Below are positions 37,582-49,086 of a stretch of 64,000 nucleotides of DNA, in pieces. The notes beneath the pieces are model-generated. The model worked only from the letters and a program-made list of their open reading frames with translations, had not been told where the DNA came from and made no database searches. This DNA comes from Prunus persica. Its lineage: Eukaryota; Streptophyta; Magnoliopsida; Rosales; Rosaceae. The position numbers and the translations under genes are program-made. Where the stretch lies: contig NC_034013.1 of the NCBI RefSeq assembly GCF_000346465.2, positions 15,379,757-15,443,756 on the forward strand, given 5' to 3'. How positions within the stretch are numbered: the stretch's first letter is position 1; every line of letters starts with the position of its first letter.

Positions 37582-39450
37582 TCAGTCTACTACAGCCAGA
37601 CGTTGATACCGCGAGCAAGAGATGTCTATTTCCATGAGATGATGGGGGCCAATTTCCCCATCATTCTCCAAGAAGCACTTGACCAAATTATAGGAGAAGC
37701 CACTCAACCTCGCCACACCTTGTTCTGTAGCATGCGCCACTGGTATAGGCATGTCGTTGTCATTCAGATTCCAAAACAGTATGCGTGGCACCACATCACC
37801 ATACCCTTTCTCCTTGAACTTTCTCTGTATTGCCTCATAGTCAGTCTCCCAGCTATTGAAAGAAGCATCATCAAAGTCTTGGTCGCTGGTGAACACAAAG
37901 AGCCTCTTGATCATTTGCTCTGGCTTCAAATTCCCATTCACAGCCACTTGAAGAATTAAATCAAACACCTTCTGAAAATCAGTCTCACCGTCCCAATGCT
38001 GGTTATCCATCGTCCTCATAAATGTGTACTTGGACTTTAGATCACTGCCTTGTATCGAATGTAGCTGAGGATTTCGACTGAAAGTGATCACCTTTCCTTT
38101 CCATGGCTCTTCACCCAATTCAGACACCAACAGTCCCAAGGAGATTGACATATCCATGGGATATCCACTCATCCTTGCTGAGACGTCACATACAGCCAAA
38201 CAATTCTTGAACTTTCCCTGCTTTAAATAGATTTTCTCAACCATTGCCTTCCACTGATGCTCAACCAGTTGCCCGAAATTTTTATCACTCACGTAGCCTA
38301 TGATATCATGTGGAAGAATAGCACTTACATTGATCTTAGACTCTCCACCAGCTTTGACATCATTCAAATACTTCTCAATCGGACATGAGTGCTGCTTTCT
38401 TGGAAACATATCTTCAATGCCTTCGTCCATGGCCTTCCTCAAGGGCTCCAAAACCTCCTTCATCAGCCTCTCTCGGACTCTGGACGTGTAATCAGCCTCC
38501 TCCTCCTCCTCCTCAGCACAACTGCCTTGCGAGCATTGCTCTCGCGGGAAAACCTTCTTTGCAATGCTCTCGCAGAGCAAAGTGGCTCGGTCGAAAAAGG
38601 AATCCACGGAAGGGCACCAACTCGCTGCATCTGTTAACCTCAACTTCAAGGAGTGCTTAGGATCATTGACATTGTCCTTTTCCTGCTGCTCAAATTTCTT
38701 CAAACTTTTGATATCATACTTCAAGCACTCAGCGTAAATATCCGAAACCCGCTCATGTAGAAACTGATAATCTTGGTCACCCTCGTACATCTCAATAGCT
38801 TTCTTGGCCATGGCGATGATCTCCTCTCTCTTCTTGCTACTAGTACGCCTCCCGCTGCCTACTGTTTTAATTATCAAGTCATCATAATAATCCAGCAGCT
38901 TTTGCATTCTCTTTATCCTCTTCCTCTTGTAGTTGGCATCATCCCGGCCTTCTAGAACCCCGTACAGAACCTCGAGAAGGGATCTGAAACGCACCAACGA
39001 CCCAGCAATTGGCAGGAGGTTGTGCGCTAGGGTCTTGGGGTGGTTCTGGTGGAGCCAAAGCGCCGCCGTGTAGAACAATTCTTCTAGGTCGCCGTTTCCG
39101 CCTGGTAGCTTGCAGATGAGCTTGAGGGTGGTTAAGGAATTGTGGGACCAGGCCAGCGGGAGCAGTTGTTTCAGATAGCTACCGGAGTCCGGAGTGCCTG
39201 GCAGGACGTGGAAATAGAGATCAAGGCAGGCGTTACCGTAGGAGCAGGGGATCTTGGTCCCGTGGCTAAGGCTGAAAGCGGGTTTCGGTACTAATTGGGG
39301 TTGTGGTGGTTGTAGCGGCGGCGATAAAGATTTGAGCTCTGGAGGACCAACAAGAGTTGTAGGAGCCCTTCTTGTGAGTTGTGAAGTATTGGCCATATAG
39401 TTTTTGCATGCTTTGAGAATACAGAGCGCTTGCACTTGCCCTGGTTTCAT
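37582..39450 (-). CDS. DUF2828 protein with vWA-like domain, intact copy
   Basis: An intronless 622-aa protein of the plant DUF2828 family, whose C-terminal half has a von Willebrand A-like fold. After a proline-rich start, the helical half includes LKQLLPLAWSHNSLTTLKLI and WCPSVDSFFDR. The vWA part begins near 416 (CLAVCDVSARMSG). In MIDAS terms Asp422 and Ser424 are present but the second serine position is Arg426; the downstream Thr of DGETDF and Asp of FTSDQDFDDAS are kept. The start MKPGQVQALC aligns with the broken neighbour, supporting 39450. A long Glu run occurs near 313-318. Function is unknown in plants; the family resembles Ro60-type TROVE/vWA proteins, so a scaffold role is conceivable. 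It is the functional member of a local duplication. Confidence 0.88.
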   Translation of the reverse strand: MKPGQVQALCILKACKNYMANTSQLTRRAPTTLVGPPELKSLSPPLQPPQPQLVPKPAFSLSHGTKIPCSYGNACLDLYFHVLPGTPDSGSYLKQLLPLAWSHNSLTTLKLICKLPGGNGDLEELFYTAALWLHQNHPKTLAHNLLPIAGSLVRFRSLLEVLYGVLEGRDDANYKRKRIKRMQKLLDYYDDLIIKTVGSGRRTSSKKREEIIAMAKKAIEMYEGDQDYQFLHERVSDIYAECLKYDIKSLKKFEQQEKDNVNDPKHSLKLRLTDAASWCPSVDSFFDRATLLCESIAKKVFPREQCSQGSCAEEEEEEADYTSRVRERLMKEVLEPLRKAMDEGIEDMFPRKQHSCPIEKYLNDVKAGGESKINVSAILPHDIIGYVSDKNFGQLVEHQWKAMVEKIYLKQGKFKNCLAVCDVSARMSGYPMDMSISLGLLVSELGEEPWKGKVITFSRNPQLHSIQGSDLKSKYTFMRTMDNQHWDGETDFQKVFDLILQVAVNGNLKPEQMIKRLFVFTSDQDFDDASFNSWETDYEAIQRKFKEKGYGDVVPRILFWNLNDNDMPIPVAHATEQGVARLSGFSYNLVKCFLENDGEIGPHHLMEIDISCSRYQRLAVVD

Positions 39451-40027
39451 GGTATCAGTGGCGGTGGCTGATTTTCTCAGTCAACTTGTTGCAGAGGAGA
39501 AATAAAGACAAGTGCAGGTAAACATATTTTGAGAGGAGAGGTCTCTTTAAATCTGCTTTTCCTTGGGCTTCAAGCAATATAATTATATTTTTTCTTCAAT
39601 GAGTCTGTACAAAAATAATATAAAATTAAAAAAATCAGTGATCGAAAGGAGTATATATAGGAATTTTTTGGGGGATTTTGGGCAATCAAAACTTTATTGC
39701 CAGAAGTAAATATAGCAATTGAAAACAAATGACAAAATCTGAAAAATTAAATTCAACATAAATTAATTTTTGCATTTTGAAATACCCACAAAAATTCCAG
39801 CAGCGGGTTCGAGTTGCGGTAGTGGTTGTGGTGACCAACAAGAGTTGTAGGAGCAGAAAGAAAATTCTAATTTCAAAATTTCCATATTTGAATAGAAAAT
39901 GATTTGTGCAGAGAGCAAAATATAAAACAGGACAGACACATTATCATATCATTAAATTAGTCAATTCAAGTTTCTTTTCGTAAAATCCCAAATGCCAAAG
40001 GAGATGGAGACTGCAATCATATGAGGA
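39451..40027. other. Spacer with relic of a third DUF2828 N terminus
   Basis: Bases 39795-39865 (minus strand) repeat the N-terminal segment around ACTCTTGTTGG (coding TTLVG in both neighbours) together with its Gly/Val-rich GGTTGTGG context. Nothing else of the gene remains. The rest is AT-rich. Confidence 0.45.
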
Positions 40028-41859
40028 TCAGTCAACTACAGCCAGGTTTTGGTAATAATTGCCAGAGATGGCTGCTTCCATAACATGATCGGGGCTGACA
40101 TCCCCATCATTGTCCAAGAAGCAATTGACTAAGTTCTTGGAGTAGCCAGTCATCCTGGCCACCCCTTGTTCTGCAGAAAGTGCCACCGGGATAGCCTCGT
40201 CTTTTTGTTCATATCCCAAAACACTACGCGTGGCACCACATCGCTCCTTTCTCCTTAAACTTGCTCTGTATTGTCCGATAATCAGTCTTCGAGCTATTTG
40301 CGGAAGCATCATCAAAATCTTGGTCACTGGTGAACACATACAACCTCTTGATCATTTGCTCTGGCTTCAAGTTCCCCTTCACAGCCACTTCCAGGATCAA
40401 ATCAAACACCTTGTTAAAATCAGTCTCCCCGTCCCAGTCCTGGTTGTCCATCCTCCTCATAAACGCGCACTTGGACTTAAGATCATCGCCTTGTATCAAA
40501 AGTAGCTGAGGATTTCGACTAAAAGTGAAGACCTTTCCTTTCCATGGCTCTTCACTCAGCTCAGACACCAACAGTCCCAAACCCAATGAAAAATTCATGG
40601 GATCCCTAGACATCCTTCCAGAGACGTCACACACAGCTAAGCAGTTCTTGAACTTTCCCTGCTTTGAATACATCTCCTCCACCATCGCCTTCCACTGAGC
40701 CTCAGCCAGTTCCCTGAAATTGCGGTCATTCACATAGCCTATGATCTGATGTGGAAGCATAGCACCTGCTTCAATCTTTTTTGAGTTGACACACATCAAA
40801 TACTTCTTCACCCGAGGGTCCTCTCCCCTTCTTTCATAGGGTACATATTTTTCTTCATAACCTTCTTTAATGACTTTCCTCAAGGGCTCCAAAACTTCAT
40901 TCATCAGCCACTCTCGAACTCTTGACACGTAATCCGCCTCCTCCTCCTCAACAGAATTACCTTTCTTGCATTCCTCTAGAGGGAAAAGCTTCCTTGCAAT
41001 GGTCTCACAGAGCAACGTGGAGCGATCAAAGAAGGAATCGACGGAAGGGCACCACTTGGCTGCCATGGTTAACTTAAACTCCAAATTTAACTGTCAGGAC
41101 CATTGACATTTTCCATCTTCTGCTTCTCATATTTCTTCAAATTCTGAATATCAGACTTCAAGCATTCAGCGTAAAGATCCGAAACCCGCTCGTGTAACAG
41201 TTGATAATCTTGGTCACGCTCATACATCTCAACAGCCTTTCTTGCCATGTCGATCATTCTTGTATTACTACTAATATCCACCCCGCTGCCTACTTTCTTC
41301 TGTATCACGTCCTCCTCGTAGTCAAACCACAAATTCCGACTCCGACTCCTCCTCTTCCTCACGGCATTGACATCTAGAATCCCATAGAGAACCTCCAGAA
41401 TGTCTTTGAAATCCCCCAATGCCCCAGCAATAGGCACCACGTTGCACGCTAGGGTCTTGGGGTGGTTCTGGAAGAGCCAAGACGCCGCCGTGTAAAACAA
41501 TCTCTCTCTTCGAAGCGTAGTAGGCTACAGATGAGCTTAAGGGTGGTTAGGGGATTGTGGGACCAGGCGAGTGGGAGCAGTTGCTTCAGATGTCTATGAG
41601 TTTTGTAGTTGAAATAGATTGCATGGCAGGGGTTACCGAAGGAGCGGTAATTATCCTTGGTGGTGGATGGGACGGAAGCGAGTTGGTAAAGTAATTGGAG
41701 TTGTGGCGGTGGTGGTGATGAGGTTACTGGTTGTTTGAGCTCTGGAGAGCCAACAAGAGTTGTAGGAGCAGCCATTCTCGTGAGGTTTGAAATATTACTG
41801 CCCACATAGCTTTGGCATGCTTTGAGAACAGAGAGGAGTTGAACTTGCCCCGGCTTCAT
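40028..41859 (-). pseudogene. DUF2828/vWA gene copy 2, frameshifted
   Basis: A tandem copy of the gene at 37.6-39.5 kb. It starts with MKPGQVQLLSVLKACQS at 41859 and ends with the same LAVVD stop context at 40028. The frame is broken three times. Near 41500 the segment between LICSLL and the FYTAASWL region shifts. Near 41085, after ENVNGPDS, a stop comes in and translation resumes one frame away at LEFKLTMAAKWCPSV. Near 40230, after FKEKGA, a 4-5 nt loss shifts the frame before the C-terminal EQGVARMTGY part. The MIDAS line reads CDVSGRMS, again with Arg at the second serine position. No intron placement rescues the frame, so it is a recent pseudogene. Confidence 0.82.
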
Positions 41860-41883
41860 GACCATCAAATTGGATAGTACCAA

Positions 41884-42458
41884 TTTGAATTTGTTGCAGA
41901 GGAGAAATGAAATGCCTGTTCTTATTTTGGATACTAATATAGGATCCCTCCTGCTTTTGCTTGGGAAGCAAGGATTTTATCTGAGACCCAAGCAATTTCC
42001 TTGGATGTATATCTCTGCATGCATCTCGGCCATTTAATTTCAATATCATCTTTGTTGGTATAAAATCTGATCTCGGCCAATCAAAAAAAGATCAATCACT
42101 CAAATAAAATCGTGAAATTAGTTAAAGCAGGGGAGGAGAATATATAAATCAACTTATAAGATGAAAACTATTCCAATTCAAATGATTACTTTTGGGTTTA
42201 ATTATTCTAACTACTTTCTTTTCTTTTTTCTATTTCTTCCTCTTTCCTTTCCTTTATAATTCAAAAATAAATAGAGTCTGGTCTACCCTAGTTAAACTTT
42301 TTATCAATTATTTCTCAATGGCAATTAAAATTTTAATTGTATCCGAAATAAATTTTAGATAGGGCTAGGATTCTTTTGTTTTTTATTTTCTCACTCTATT
42401 TGACTATCAAAACCAGTCCCATAAACCCTAATCTATAGCAAAGTACAAGTTAATGTCA
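41884..42458. other. Spacer, no gene seen
   Basis: Just upstream of the pseudogene start, TTGTTGCAGAGGAGAAAT is shared with the intact copy's leader at 39487-39504, showing that the duplication included the promoter-proximal region. The rest is AT-rich. Confidence 0.5.
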
Positions 42459-42860
42459 TGCTGATACTCACAATCCAAGCTCAGATACCTGCTTTACAAA
42501 GACCACCAACAGTCCATGCCACCAAGTTGATGGCGAGAAAACAGCGATGGATTCGAAGACAACAAGCAGCTGTCAATGGGAATTTGGGATTTACAGGACC
42601 AATATTCCTGCAGCAGCAAGTCCAGTTACAAACATGTTACTTCTCTCTCTAAAAAAATGTTACTTCAAGCAAAAATTCAAATCAAAAGCACTAGCAGTAT
42701 AAAGAAGGAACTATTTAAATTTGCACATACAGACCCAACCTGCCTCAACAAAACAAACCTCCTTCATTTGTTTCATGTCCAACACCCGACGCATTCGCTC
42801 TTCCTGCACCAATTTACAGTAATGCTGCCTTGTTCAACAAGCAGTCACCATGAACAATAC
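42459..42860 (+). pseudogene. NPF4 relic (exon 4, intron 4 and exon 5 pieces)
   Basis: Bases 42459-42640 match scattered parts of NPF4 exon 4: the CTGATACTCACAATCCAAGC start, CACCAACAGTCCATGCCA, then a jump to GGGATTTACAGG and CCAATATTCCTGCAG near its end. Bases 42715-42800 match intron 4 around AACCTGC...CCTCCTT. Bases 42815-42860 match exon 5 at CAACAAGCAG(C/T)CACCATGAA. Internal deletions remove most of the gene. Intron sequence is retained, so this is a DNA-level duplicate and not a retrocopy. Confidence 0.6.
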
Positions 42861-43121
42861 TAATTAGCTTTCACTAACAAATACATCAAAATTTACATTC
42901 ATCCAAGTCCAGCAACAAACAAACACAACCATTCCAAAATTTTCCTTGATGCTTTGCTAAACCAACAATTTCAAAACATTTATTAGTTCCCTTCTCCAAT
43001 TTAGTATATATGACATACATAATTAAAAGGCCATCCAATCCAAGACAATCATAAAGAAACAGATGTTCTTCTTCTGTTTTCTTTTTTCGTTTTTTTTTTC
43101 CTTCCTCTTTTTGTGGAAAAC

Positions 43122-43844
43122 TCAATCGGCTTCTTGCAAGCCGTCCAAGACAACTGACCCAACTAACAAGCCAGCAGCGCCAGCCCCAAGCGTACCAGCC
43201 ACCACAGCCTGCACGGCCACCAGCGCCCCCGAGTCATCCGGTATCAGCACGATGGCCGCCACCGCCGCCACCAGAATCGGCAGCGCCGCAGAGGCCAAGG
43301 CAGAGGGGGAGAAGCCTGCAGCTTTCTCGAGCAGGCTGAGCAGCCCAAGCTCCTCGGCCTTCGAAAGCAGCCCCAATTTCTCAATCGACGTGAGGGTCAG
43401 CCCAAGCTCCTCTGCCTTGGTTAAAAGCCCAGCCTTTTCAACTTTGCTGAGGACCTTCTGCTTCTCCAGCTTCTTGAAGACGTCCACTTCAACTTCCTCC
43501 GCCCCTTCGTAGAAGATTCCGGCTCCGTACCACTTCTTCTGCCAGCCTCCGTCGAGCTTGTTCACCTGGGTATTTATGCAATTAACGTTTTCTCAGCAAC
43601 TAAACAAATGGGTATCTAAAGAATTGCACTCTCTCGGCAGCCAAACAGAAGTAGAATAGAGTGGACGTACCTTCTTTTGGGGTGCCATGGAAACGATAGT
43701 TAAAGGTCTTGATTTGGATGCGGAGTTGCAGGGACGGCCAGAGATGGAATGGTAGTGAGGTTTGGAGGAGAGGAAGGTGCTGGTGTGGCTGAGATTTCCA
43801 TGGATATTACAAGTAGCTGAAGATGTTGCAGTAGAGGCAGCCAT
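43122..43844 (-). CDS. RIQ-like DUF1118 thylakoid protein
   Basis: A 205-aa plastid protein in two exons, 43844-43671 and 43565-43122. The first 50-55 residues are Ser/Thr-rich without acids (MAASTATSSATCNIHGNLSH...SRPLTIVSM), a transit peptide. The mature start KKVNKLDGGWQKKWYGAGIF is followed by repeats of the type KAEELGLLSLLEKAAGF, then two hydrophobic helices (AALPILVAAVAAIVLIP and VVAGTLGAGAAGLLVGSVVL). This is the DUF1118 family of RIQ1/RIQ2 (At5g08050/At1g74730), grana proteins that influence stacking and light-harvesting antenna organisation and thereby non-photochemical quenching. RIQ1 versus RIQ2 identity was not resolved. A GA-rich tract lies just upstream of the ATG. Confidence 0.88.
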
Positions 43845-44105
43845 GGATGATGTGTCTCGAAGCTCTGGCTCTCTCTGTGTTTTGAGAGTGTCTGTGCTTG
43901 TGCACTGCCACGTGGGATGCCAGAGAGAAAGAGAAAGAGAGAGAAAGGAAGAAGAGGGTTTGTTTGTATGTGTACCCAAAATCTAACGTCGCTGTATACC
44001 CGCCAATCAAATTTGATGAAAGGTGATAGCTTTATCTTTCCCAAATTCCAATTAATTACAAAAGAAATGTTTTTAATTTTATTCCAAAACAAGATGGACA
44101 AATAT

Positions 44106-44231
44106 GGGTGATCCAAGCCCAACCCATTTAATAAGGCTATTTAAACTTGAAGCTAAGCCCAAGACTAAGGGTGATCTAAGCCCAGCCCATTTAATAAGGC
44201 TACTTACACTTGAAGCTGGGCCCTAGACTAA
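44106..44231. repeat. 63-bp tandem duplication
   Basis: Two copies, 44106-44168 and 44169-44231, share GGGTGATC(C/T)AAGCCCA(A/G)CCCATTTAATAAGGCTA and the close CTAAG(CCC)...AGACTAA with few differences. Non-coding. Confidence 0.75.
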
Positions 44232-44278
44232 GCCACTATTTACTTGTCATGGCTTATTATGAAAGAACCGAATTTCTA

Positions 44279-44708
44279 TAAGAGCACTTCCACTGCAGAG
44301 TTCAGTCTGGGAAAAAGGGCCCCCAAGTTGAAGAAACCCACTTCATCGCACAAATCCAGCTCAGGTAGATGGTGGGCTTCAAGAAAGACTAGACAGGCCC
44401 GAAGGTAAGAATAGTTCGTGCTGTTGCTTGAGGGTGTTGATGTCAGTGAAGAACATTTTTTTATAAAAAAATCGAAAAAAATTATGAAAAATTACCAAAA
44501 AGTTTAGAATCTTTTTTTTAATACATACCTAGCAATTTTTTAATATTATTAATCTCATACATAAAATAAAATTAATCCCATGTGAATAGTAATTGCCCTT
44601 AAGTTGCCATGACAATAGGTGGAAAAACAAAAAAATTATTGCTACTATTCACACGAATAGTGCATGTCCTTACCCTTTGCCATGACACCATAGATGGAAG
44701 TTCTCTAA
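44279..44708. mobile_element. MITE-like element, copy 2 (about 424 bp)
   Basis: The body is 44282-44705, bounded by GAGCACTTCCA and TGGAAGTTCTC, and flanked on both sides by TAA (44279-44281 and 44706-44708), which reads as a 3-bp target-site duplication. The interior aligns with copy 1 at 1934-2358, for example ATGTGAATAGTAATTGCCCTT and the ATTCACACGAATAGTG subterminal segment. The target-site length fits Tourist/PIF-Harbinger MITEs. Confidence 0.68.
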
Positions 44709-45380
44709 TGAGGAGGCTATGTTAAAGAAATGTGTTGACGGATTCAATCCATCTGTCCGATATAATATACAATTGATCATATGACTATTAAAAATAGTCT
44801 TATTATAACCCCTGGTTATAACCTATTTTCCACTAGAATGATGTATTCATGGAATGACTTGTTCACTAACCTCATATATTTCGTGGAAATTTATGAAAGT
44901 GAAGACAAATAAGAAGATATATATATGCTGTGATCTTATCTTTAGATTTTGTACACGTCTTATTTTTATTTAAAAGTTACCTAAGCTCTCTACGACAACC
45001 TTTTAAACTGAATATTATATGCCTAGTCCTAGTCTTTGGAGATTGCTAATTGATAATATTTCACTTTCAAATGAACTTCTTCAGATTATCTAATTCTATC
45101 ACTAACTAGCCATTGGTCTATCTAATGATATTTTTCTCCATTTTAGTCCTAATCTAATTCTATCACATCCTCTTTCATTTTCCTACGCTGCTCTTGTTTT
45201 GGCCCTTCTTAGCTCATTAACGTTTAAAGAGAAGATGACTTGATTGTCCTCAATGAAAACCCAAATACATATTTGTCGCTTGAATTTTGTGATAAGTTCT
45301 ATTCTTATTTCGTAATTAAAAGACAAGAAAAGCATGTGTGGATCCATAGTGTACATGCTCAAAGCATATTCATAAGTGAG

Positions 45381-45480
45381 TTATAATTTGCAGTCTGAAA
45401 AAGTCATCATGCACTCTTTTAAGTGTCGTTTCGCTTTTTCAATAAACAAGTGCATGATGACTTTTTTGGAGTGCAAATAA
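45381..45480. mobile_element. Short MITE-like foldback, copy 2
   Basis: Arms 45381-45415 and 45449-45480 are inverted copies; AGTCATCATGCACT pairs exactly with AGTGCATGATGACT, and the outer ends are TTATTTGCACT-like. The loop is 33 nt. It shares its termini with the element at 24047-24137. Confidence 0.6.
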
Positions 45481-46991
45481 CAGTTTTCGTTCGTAAGTAT
45501 GATAGTATACTATAGATTTTGGTTTTCAAACACATACAATCTTGAAAATGACAAATTCAACTTGCATCATCCTACCTACATATGATAGAAGAGATTCAGC
45601 ATAATTATGAAGCTCTCCTCAGTTGTTACTTGAAAAACTTCTAGTTAAACAAATAGGAAACCTTGGCGTCAAAGAAACATAATGGTTGACCGGGCCCAAT
45701 CAAACATGGCCGTTAACTTTTCGGACCCACTTGTGAATTGTAATATGATGTGTAACTAGGAAAAGGGACGTGGCGATTTATGAGCTGTGTTTTGATGGTT
45801 TACGTGGGCATTGTCATCACCGAATTAATAACACTGGCCCGAAAAACGACGACGTTAGCAGGTTGGTTATCGAAACTATTGGCAAATTGCCAATTGGTCC
45901 TTTGCAGTTGACGAAATACTTGGTCTCGTAAAATTCACACAATCTGTTTGCTCCGATGGAAAACTCAAAGCATCTCACTTTCCCCGGTTGGTATTCAAAA
46001 GCGTAGTTCTCATCTTCGTCATCTTGAAGGGGCAACTAAAATTCCTGAAGAAATTGCAGAGAAGGTGCATTCACGTCTCTTTCATTGCAAGTTTCAATCT
46101 TGGTTACGGGGATTCTTTGCAATTTCCATGTAGTTAAGCATTTATTATAGCAAAACTATTCGCTTTTTGCATTTTCTGCATATCTTCCTGACCAAGTTCT
46201 AGTTTTTTCCCGGCATATCTATTTTGTTTATTGAATTACAATATGGGTATCGGATAATGTAATCTGTGGAATGGTAATAATTGATTTCAGATAAAAAAAA
46301 GTTTATATTTTTGGGTAAAAAGAAATAAATGCAGCAAACCCAGATGCCCTTTTTCTTGGTTAAGACGGCAAAGCTCTCTGAGCTGTTAGCTGTCACAATC
46401 CCATTTTAGAAATGGTTTGGTCGAATTGTATTCATTTGATCAAATGTCTGTTCTTGTTCTTTTATTCTGTATGCCAAACTGTATTGGTTGTATCTTGATG
46501 AATACTATGTACTGCTACCCTCGACGATGTTTTTGAGGCTTGTTCTGCAATAAACTAGTTTATCTGTATAATTATATTTAGGAATTTACAATTTGTGTTT
46601 CTGTTGTTCTTTTCTGTTCTTCTTATTGGTTTTTGCATTTAGTTGTGTATAGTTGTACGAAGTCTATGTGGCGGTTTGTTGTTACAGGTCATAGTATTAA
46701 GTTCCCCTTGGGTATCTAATCTGTTGACTTTCGATTTTTCCATTGTGCCAGAGTGGTAAAGCCTGAAACTTGTATTAGTATATGCATAGAATGGAATCAT
46801 AAAAAGACAAAAAAAAAAAAATTATGAGTTATTTTTATAATATTTTACTGTGTAAGTTTGTGGACTGTAGCCTTCTTCAAGAGTTTTACAAGTTATCGTC
46901 TTTTGAGTCTATATAAATCTCAACTCGTTTGGGTCGTCTCATTCCTATCTTCTTCCCTTTCTCTCTTGTCCGCTCTTCTGTTATACTAACT

Positions 46992-46992
<1 letters not shown>

Positions 46993-47029
<37 letters not shown>
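46993..47029. repeat. CT microsatellite in HIR leader region
   Basis: About 17 CT units, 470 bp upstream of the HIR start codon. Confidence 0.8.
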
Positions 47030-47031
<2 letters not shown>

Positions 47032-47499
47032 GAGAGATACATAGGTGAACAAATAGCTCTGCGGGGTGTATGTGTTCTTGTTCTTGGCTCTTTTGAATCC
47101 GTTATGCTTCTAGCAAAAACCTGTTTTTACTTACTTGGAATCTTGGATGGTGTTATGAAAGATCAATTTGAACTTGTGTCCATTTTGCATTCAATCCCGA
47201 GTTGTATTTTCTCTCTGCTTTGCTTGACATACGAATTTTAAATCACTCTCTTTCATGCCTGCACGCATACAGAGATATAAACAATAGTTTAATTGCCATA
47301 GATGAATTGAACTTTGAAGATGATGTTCTTGGTATGGACTATGGGTCTTGAACACGTGATCTGAATAGTTTCTAATGAATGAATCATTGTGAGATTATTT
47401 GATGAATTCTGTGTACGAATATATCGTAAAAATTGTTTATTTCTAGAAAATTCCTGATTTGCATCTATGTTTCGTGAAGGTACAAATAGTGAAGAGAAC

Positions 47500-49086
47500 A
47501 TGGGTAATCTTTTCTGTTGTGTACAAGTTGATCAATCCAAAGTAGCTGTAAAGGAAAAATTTGGTAGGTTTGTGGAGGTTCTTGAGCCAGGATGCCATTG
47601 CCTACCTTGGTTTCTTGGGCATCAGATTGCTGGTCATCTCTCTCTTCGTTTGCAGCAACTGGACGTGCGCTGTGAGACCAAGACAAAGGTTTCTCAATTT
47701 TCATAAGTAGACTTAATCCATATAATAGTGGTCATTACATGTCTTATAAATGAATATCTAATACTTTCATTCTCCAAAGTTCTCTTACAAGCAAAAGATT
47801 TCCCATCTCATTTTGTCATCTAGGCTAGTGCCTCAGTTTATATGCATTTTTCACACATGAATCCAAGTAGAGGGAGCATATACTCTTTTCTAAATTTGTA
47901 AGTGTTCACATCAGTGCATGCTTAAGCCGAGCATGCTAATGATTAAAAAAAAAAAAAAATTCAATATAGAGCAATACTGGGAAAGGAATTTAGATGAAAA
48001 TTTTTTATATTAAAATATCTTGCATTTTACTGTTTACTTAGTGCATGTTCTCTTCTCTATATGCGCCTCTTTAATACTTTGATTTATATGCTCTTTAGGA
48101 CAACGTATTTGTCAACGTCGTTGCATCTATTCAATATCGTGCTCTGGCAGACAAAGCAGATGATGCCTTCTACAAACTCAGCAACACAAGGTCTCAAATC
48201 CAGGCCTATGTTTTTGATGGTATAAACTAAATATCCTTCTTAATGAATTAGAGATATGCAACTGTTTTTATACAAGTGTTTTTAAGTTTTTTCCCATCAC
48301 AAGTATTTTTCACTAATTGAGTTTGCTTTTTTCATTTTGTTAGTCATTAGAGCTAGTGTTCCAAAGCTCAACCTGGATGCTGCTTTTGAGCAAAAGAATG
48401 AAATTGCAAAAGCTGTGGAAGATGAGCTCGAGAAAGTAATGTGGCAAAACAGAAGTAATATAATGCTATGCACTCTAAATATAACTTGATTCCAACCATG
48501 TTACTCTTTCTCTGTTGCAGGCTATGTCTGCTTATGGTTATGAGATTGTACAAACGCTCATTGTTGACATAGAACCAGATGAGCATGTGAAACGGGCAAT
48601 GAACGAAATCAATGCTGGTATAAGTCATATCTGTGATGATTATCATAGTCCTTTTAACTTGTGTTATTGTATAGCACTGGTGGTCTGTTCAGTTTCAATT
48701 ATTTTACCATTTCTTCTGTGTATTTTTCAGCTGCAAGAATGCGGGTGGCAGCTAATGAGAAGGCAGAGGCAGAGAAGATTTTGCAAATTAAGCGGGCTGA
48801 GGGTGAGGCCGAGTCCAAGTATCTCTCTGGGCTGGGTATAGCTCGCCAGCGTCAAGCGATTGTAGATGGTTTGAGAGACAGTGTGCTGGGCTTCTCTGTC
48901 AATGTTCCAGGGACTACTGCAAAGGATGTCATGGACATGGTCCTTGTGACTCAGTATTTTGACACCATGAAGGAAATTGGCGCTTCCTCTAAATCCTCTG
49001 CCGTGTTTATTCCCCATGGACCTGGTTCTGTCCGTGATGTAGCTTCTCAGATTCGTGATGGACTTCTTCAGGGTTCTCACCAGTAG
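47500..49086 (+). CDS. Hypersensitive-induced reaction (HIR) protein, SPFH/Band-7
   Basis: A 284-aa SPFH-domain protein in five exons: 47500-47688, 48099-48219, 48344-48435, 48521-48617 and 48731-49086. The N terminus [20 protein letters not shown] gives an N-myristoylation glycine and a palmitoylation-type CC pair in place of a membrane helix. The Band-7 core runs through [13 protein letters not shown] and [21 protein letters not shown] coiled-coil segment follows ([20 protein letters not shown]), then the conserved end [15 protein letters not shown]...VFIPHGPG. Plant HIRs form plasma-membrane microdomain oligomers, associate with NLR proteins such as RPS2, and promote defence cell death. 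Length and exon pattern are normal. The ATG at 47500 is preferred because the myristoylation motif depends on it. An untranslated first exon near 46.95 kb is likely. Confidence 0.94.

Larger units (their letters stand above)
43845..47499. other. Intergenic; repeats, then HIR promoter and leader
   Basis: No coding gene is recognised. It contains a 63-bp tandem duplication (44106-44231), MITE copy 2 (44282-44705), a short foldback (45381-45480) and a CT microsatellite at 46993-47029 preceding an untranslated first exon of the HIR gene. Small frames at 45817-46133 have no family match I know. Confidence 0.5.

Noticed and set aside
45817..46133. Small frames on both strands upstream of the HIR gene
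   Set aside because: No family resemblance and mutually overlapping; more likely promoter DNA.
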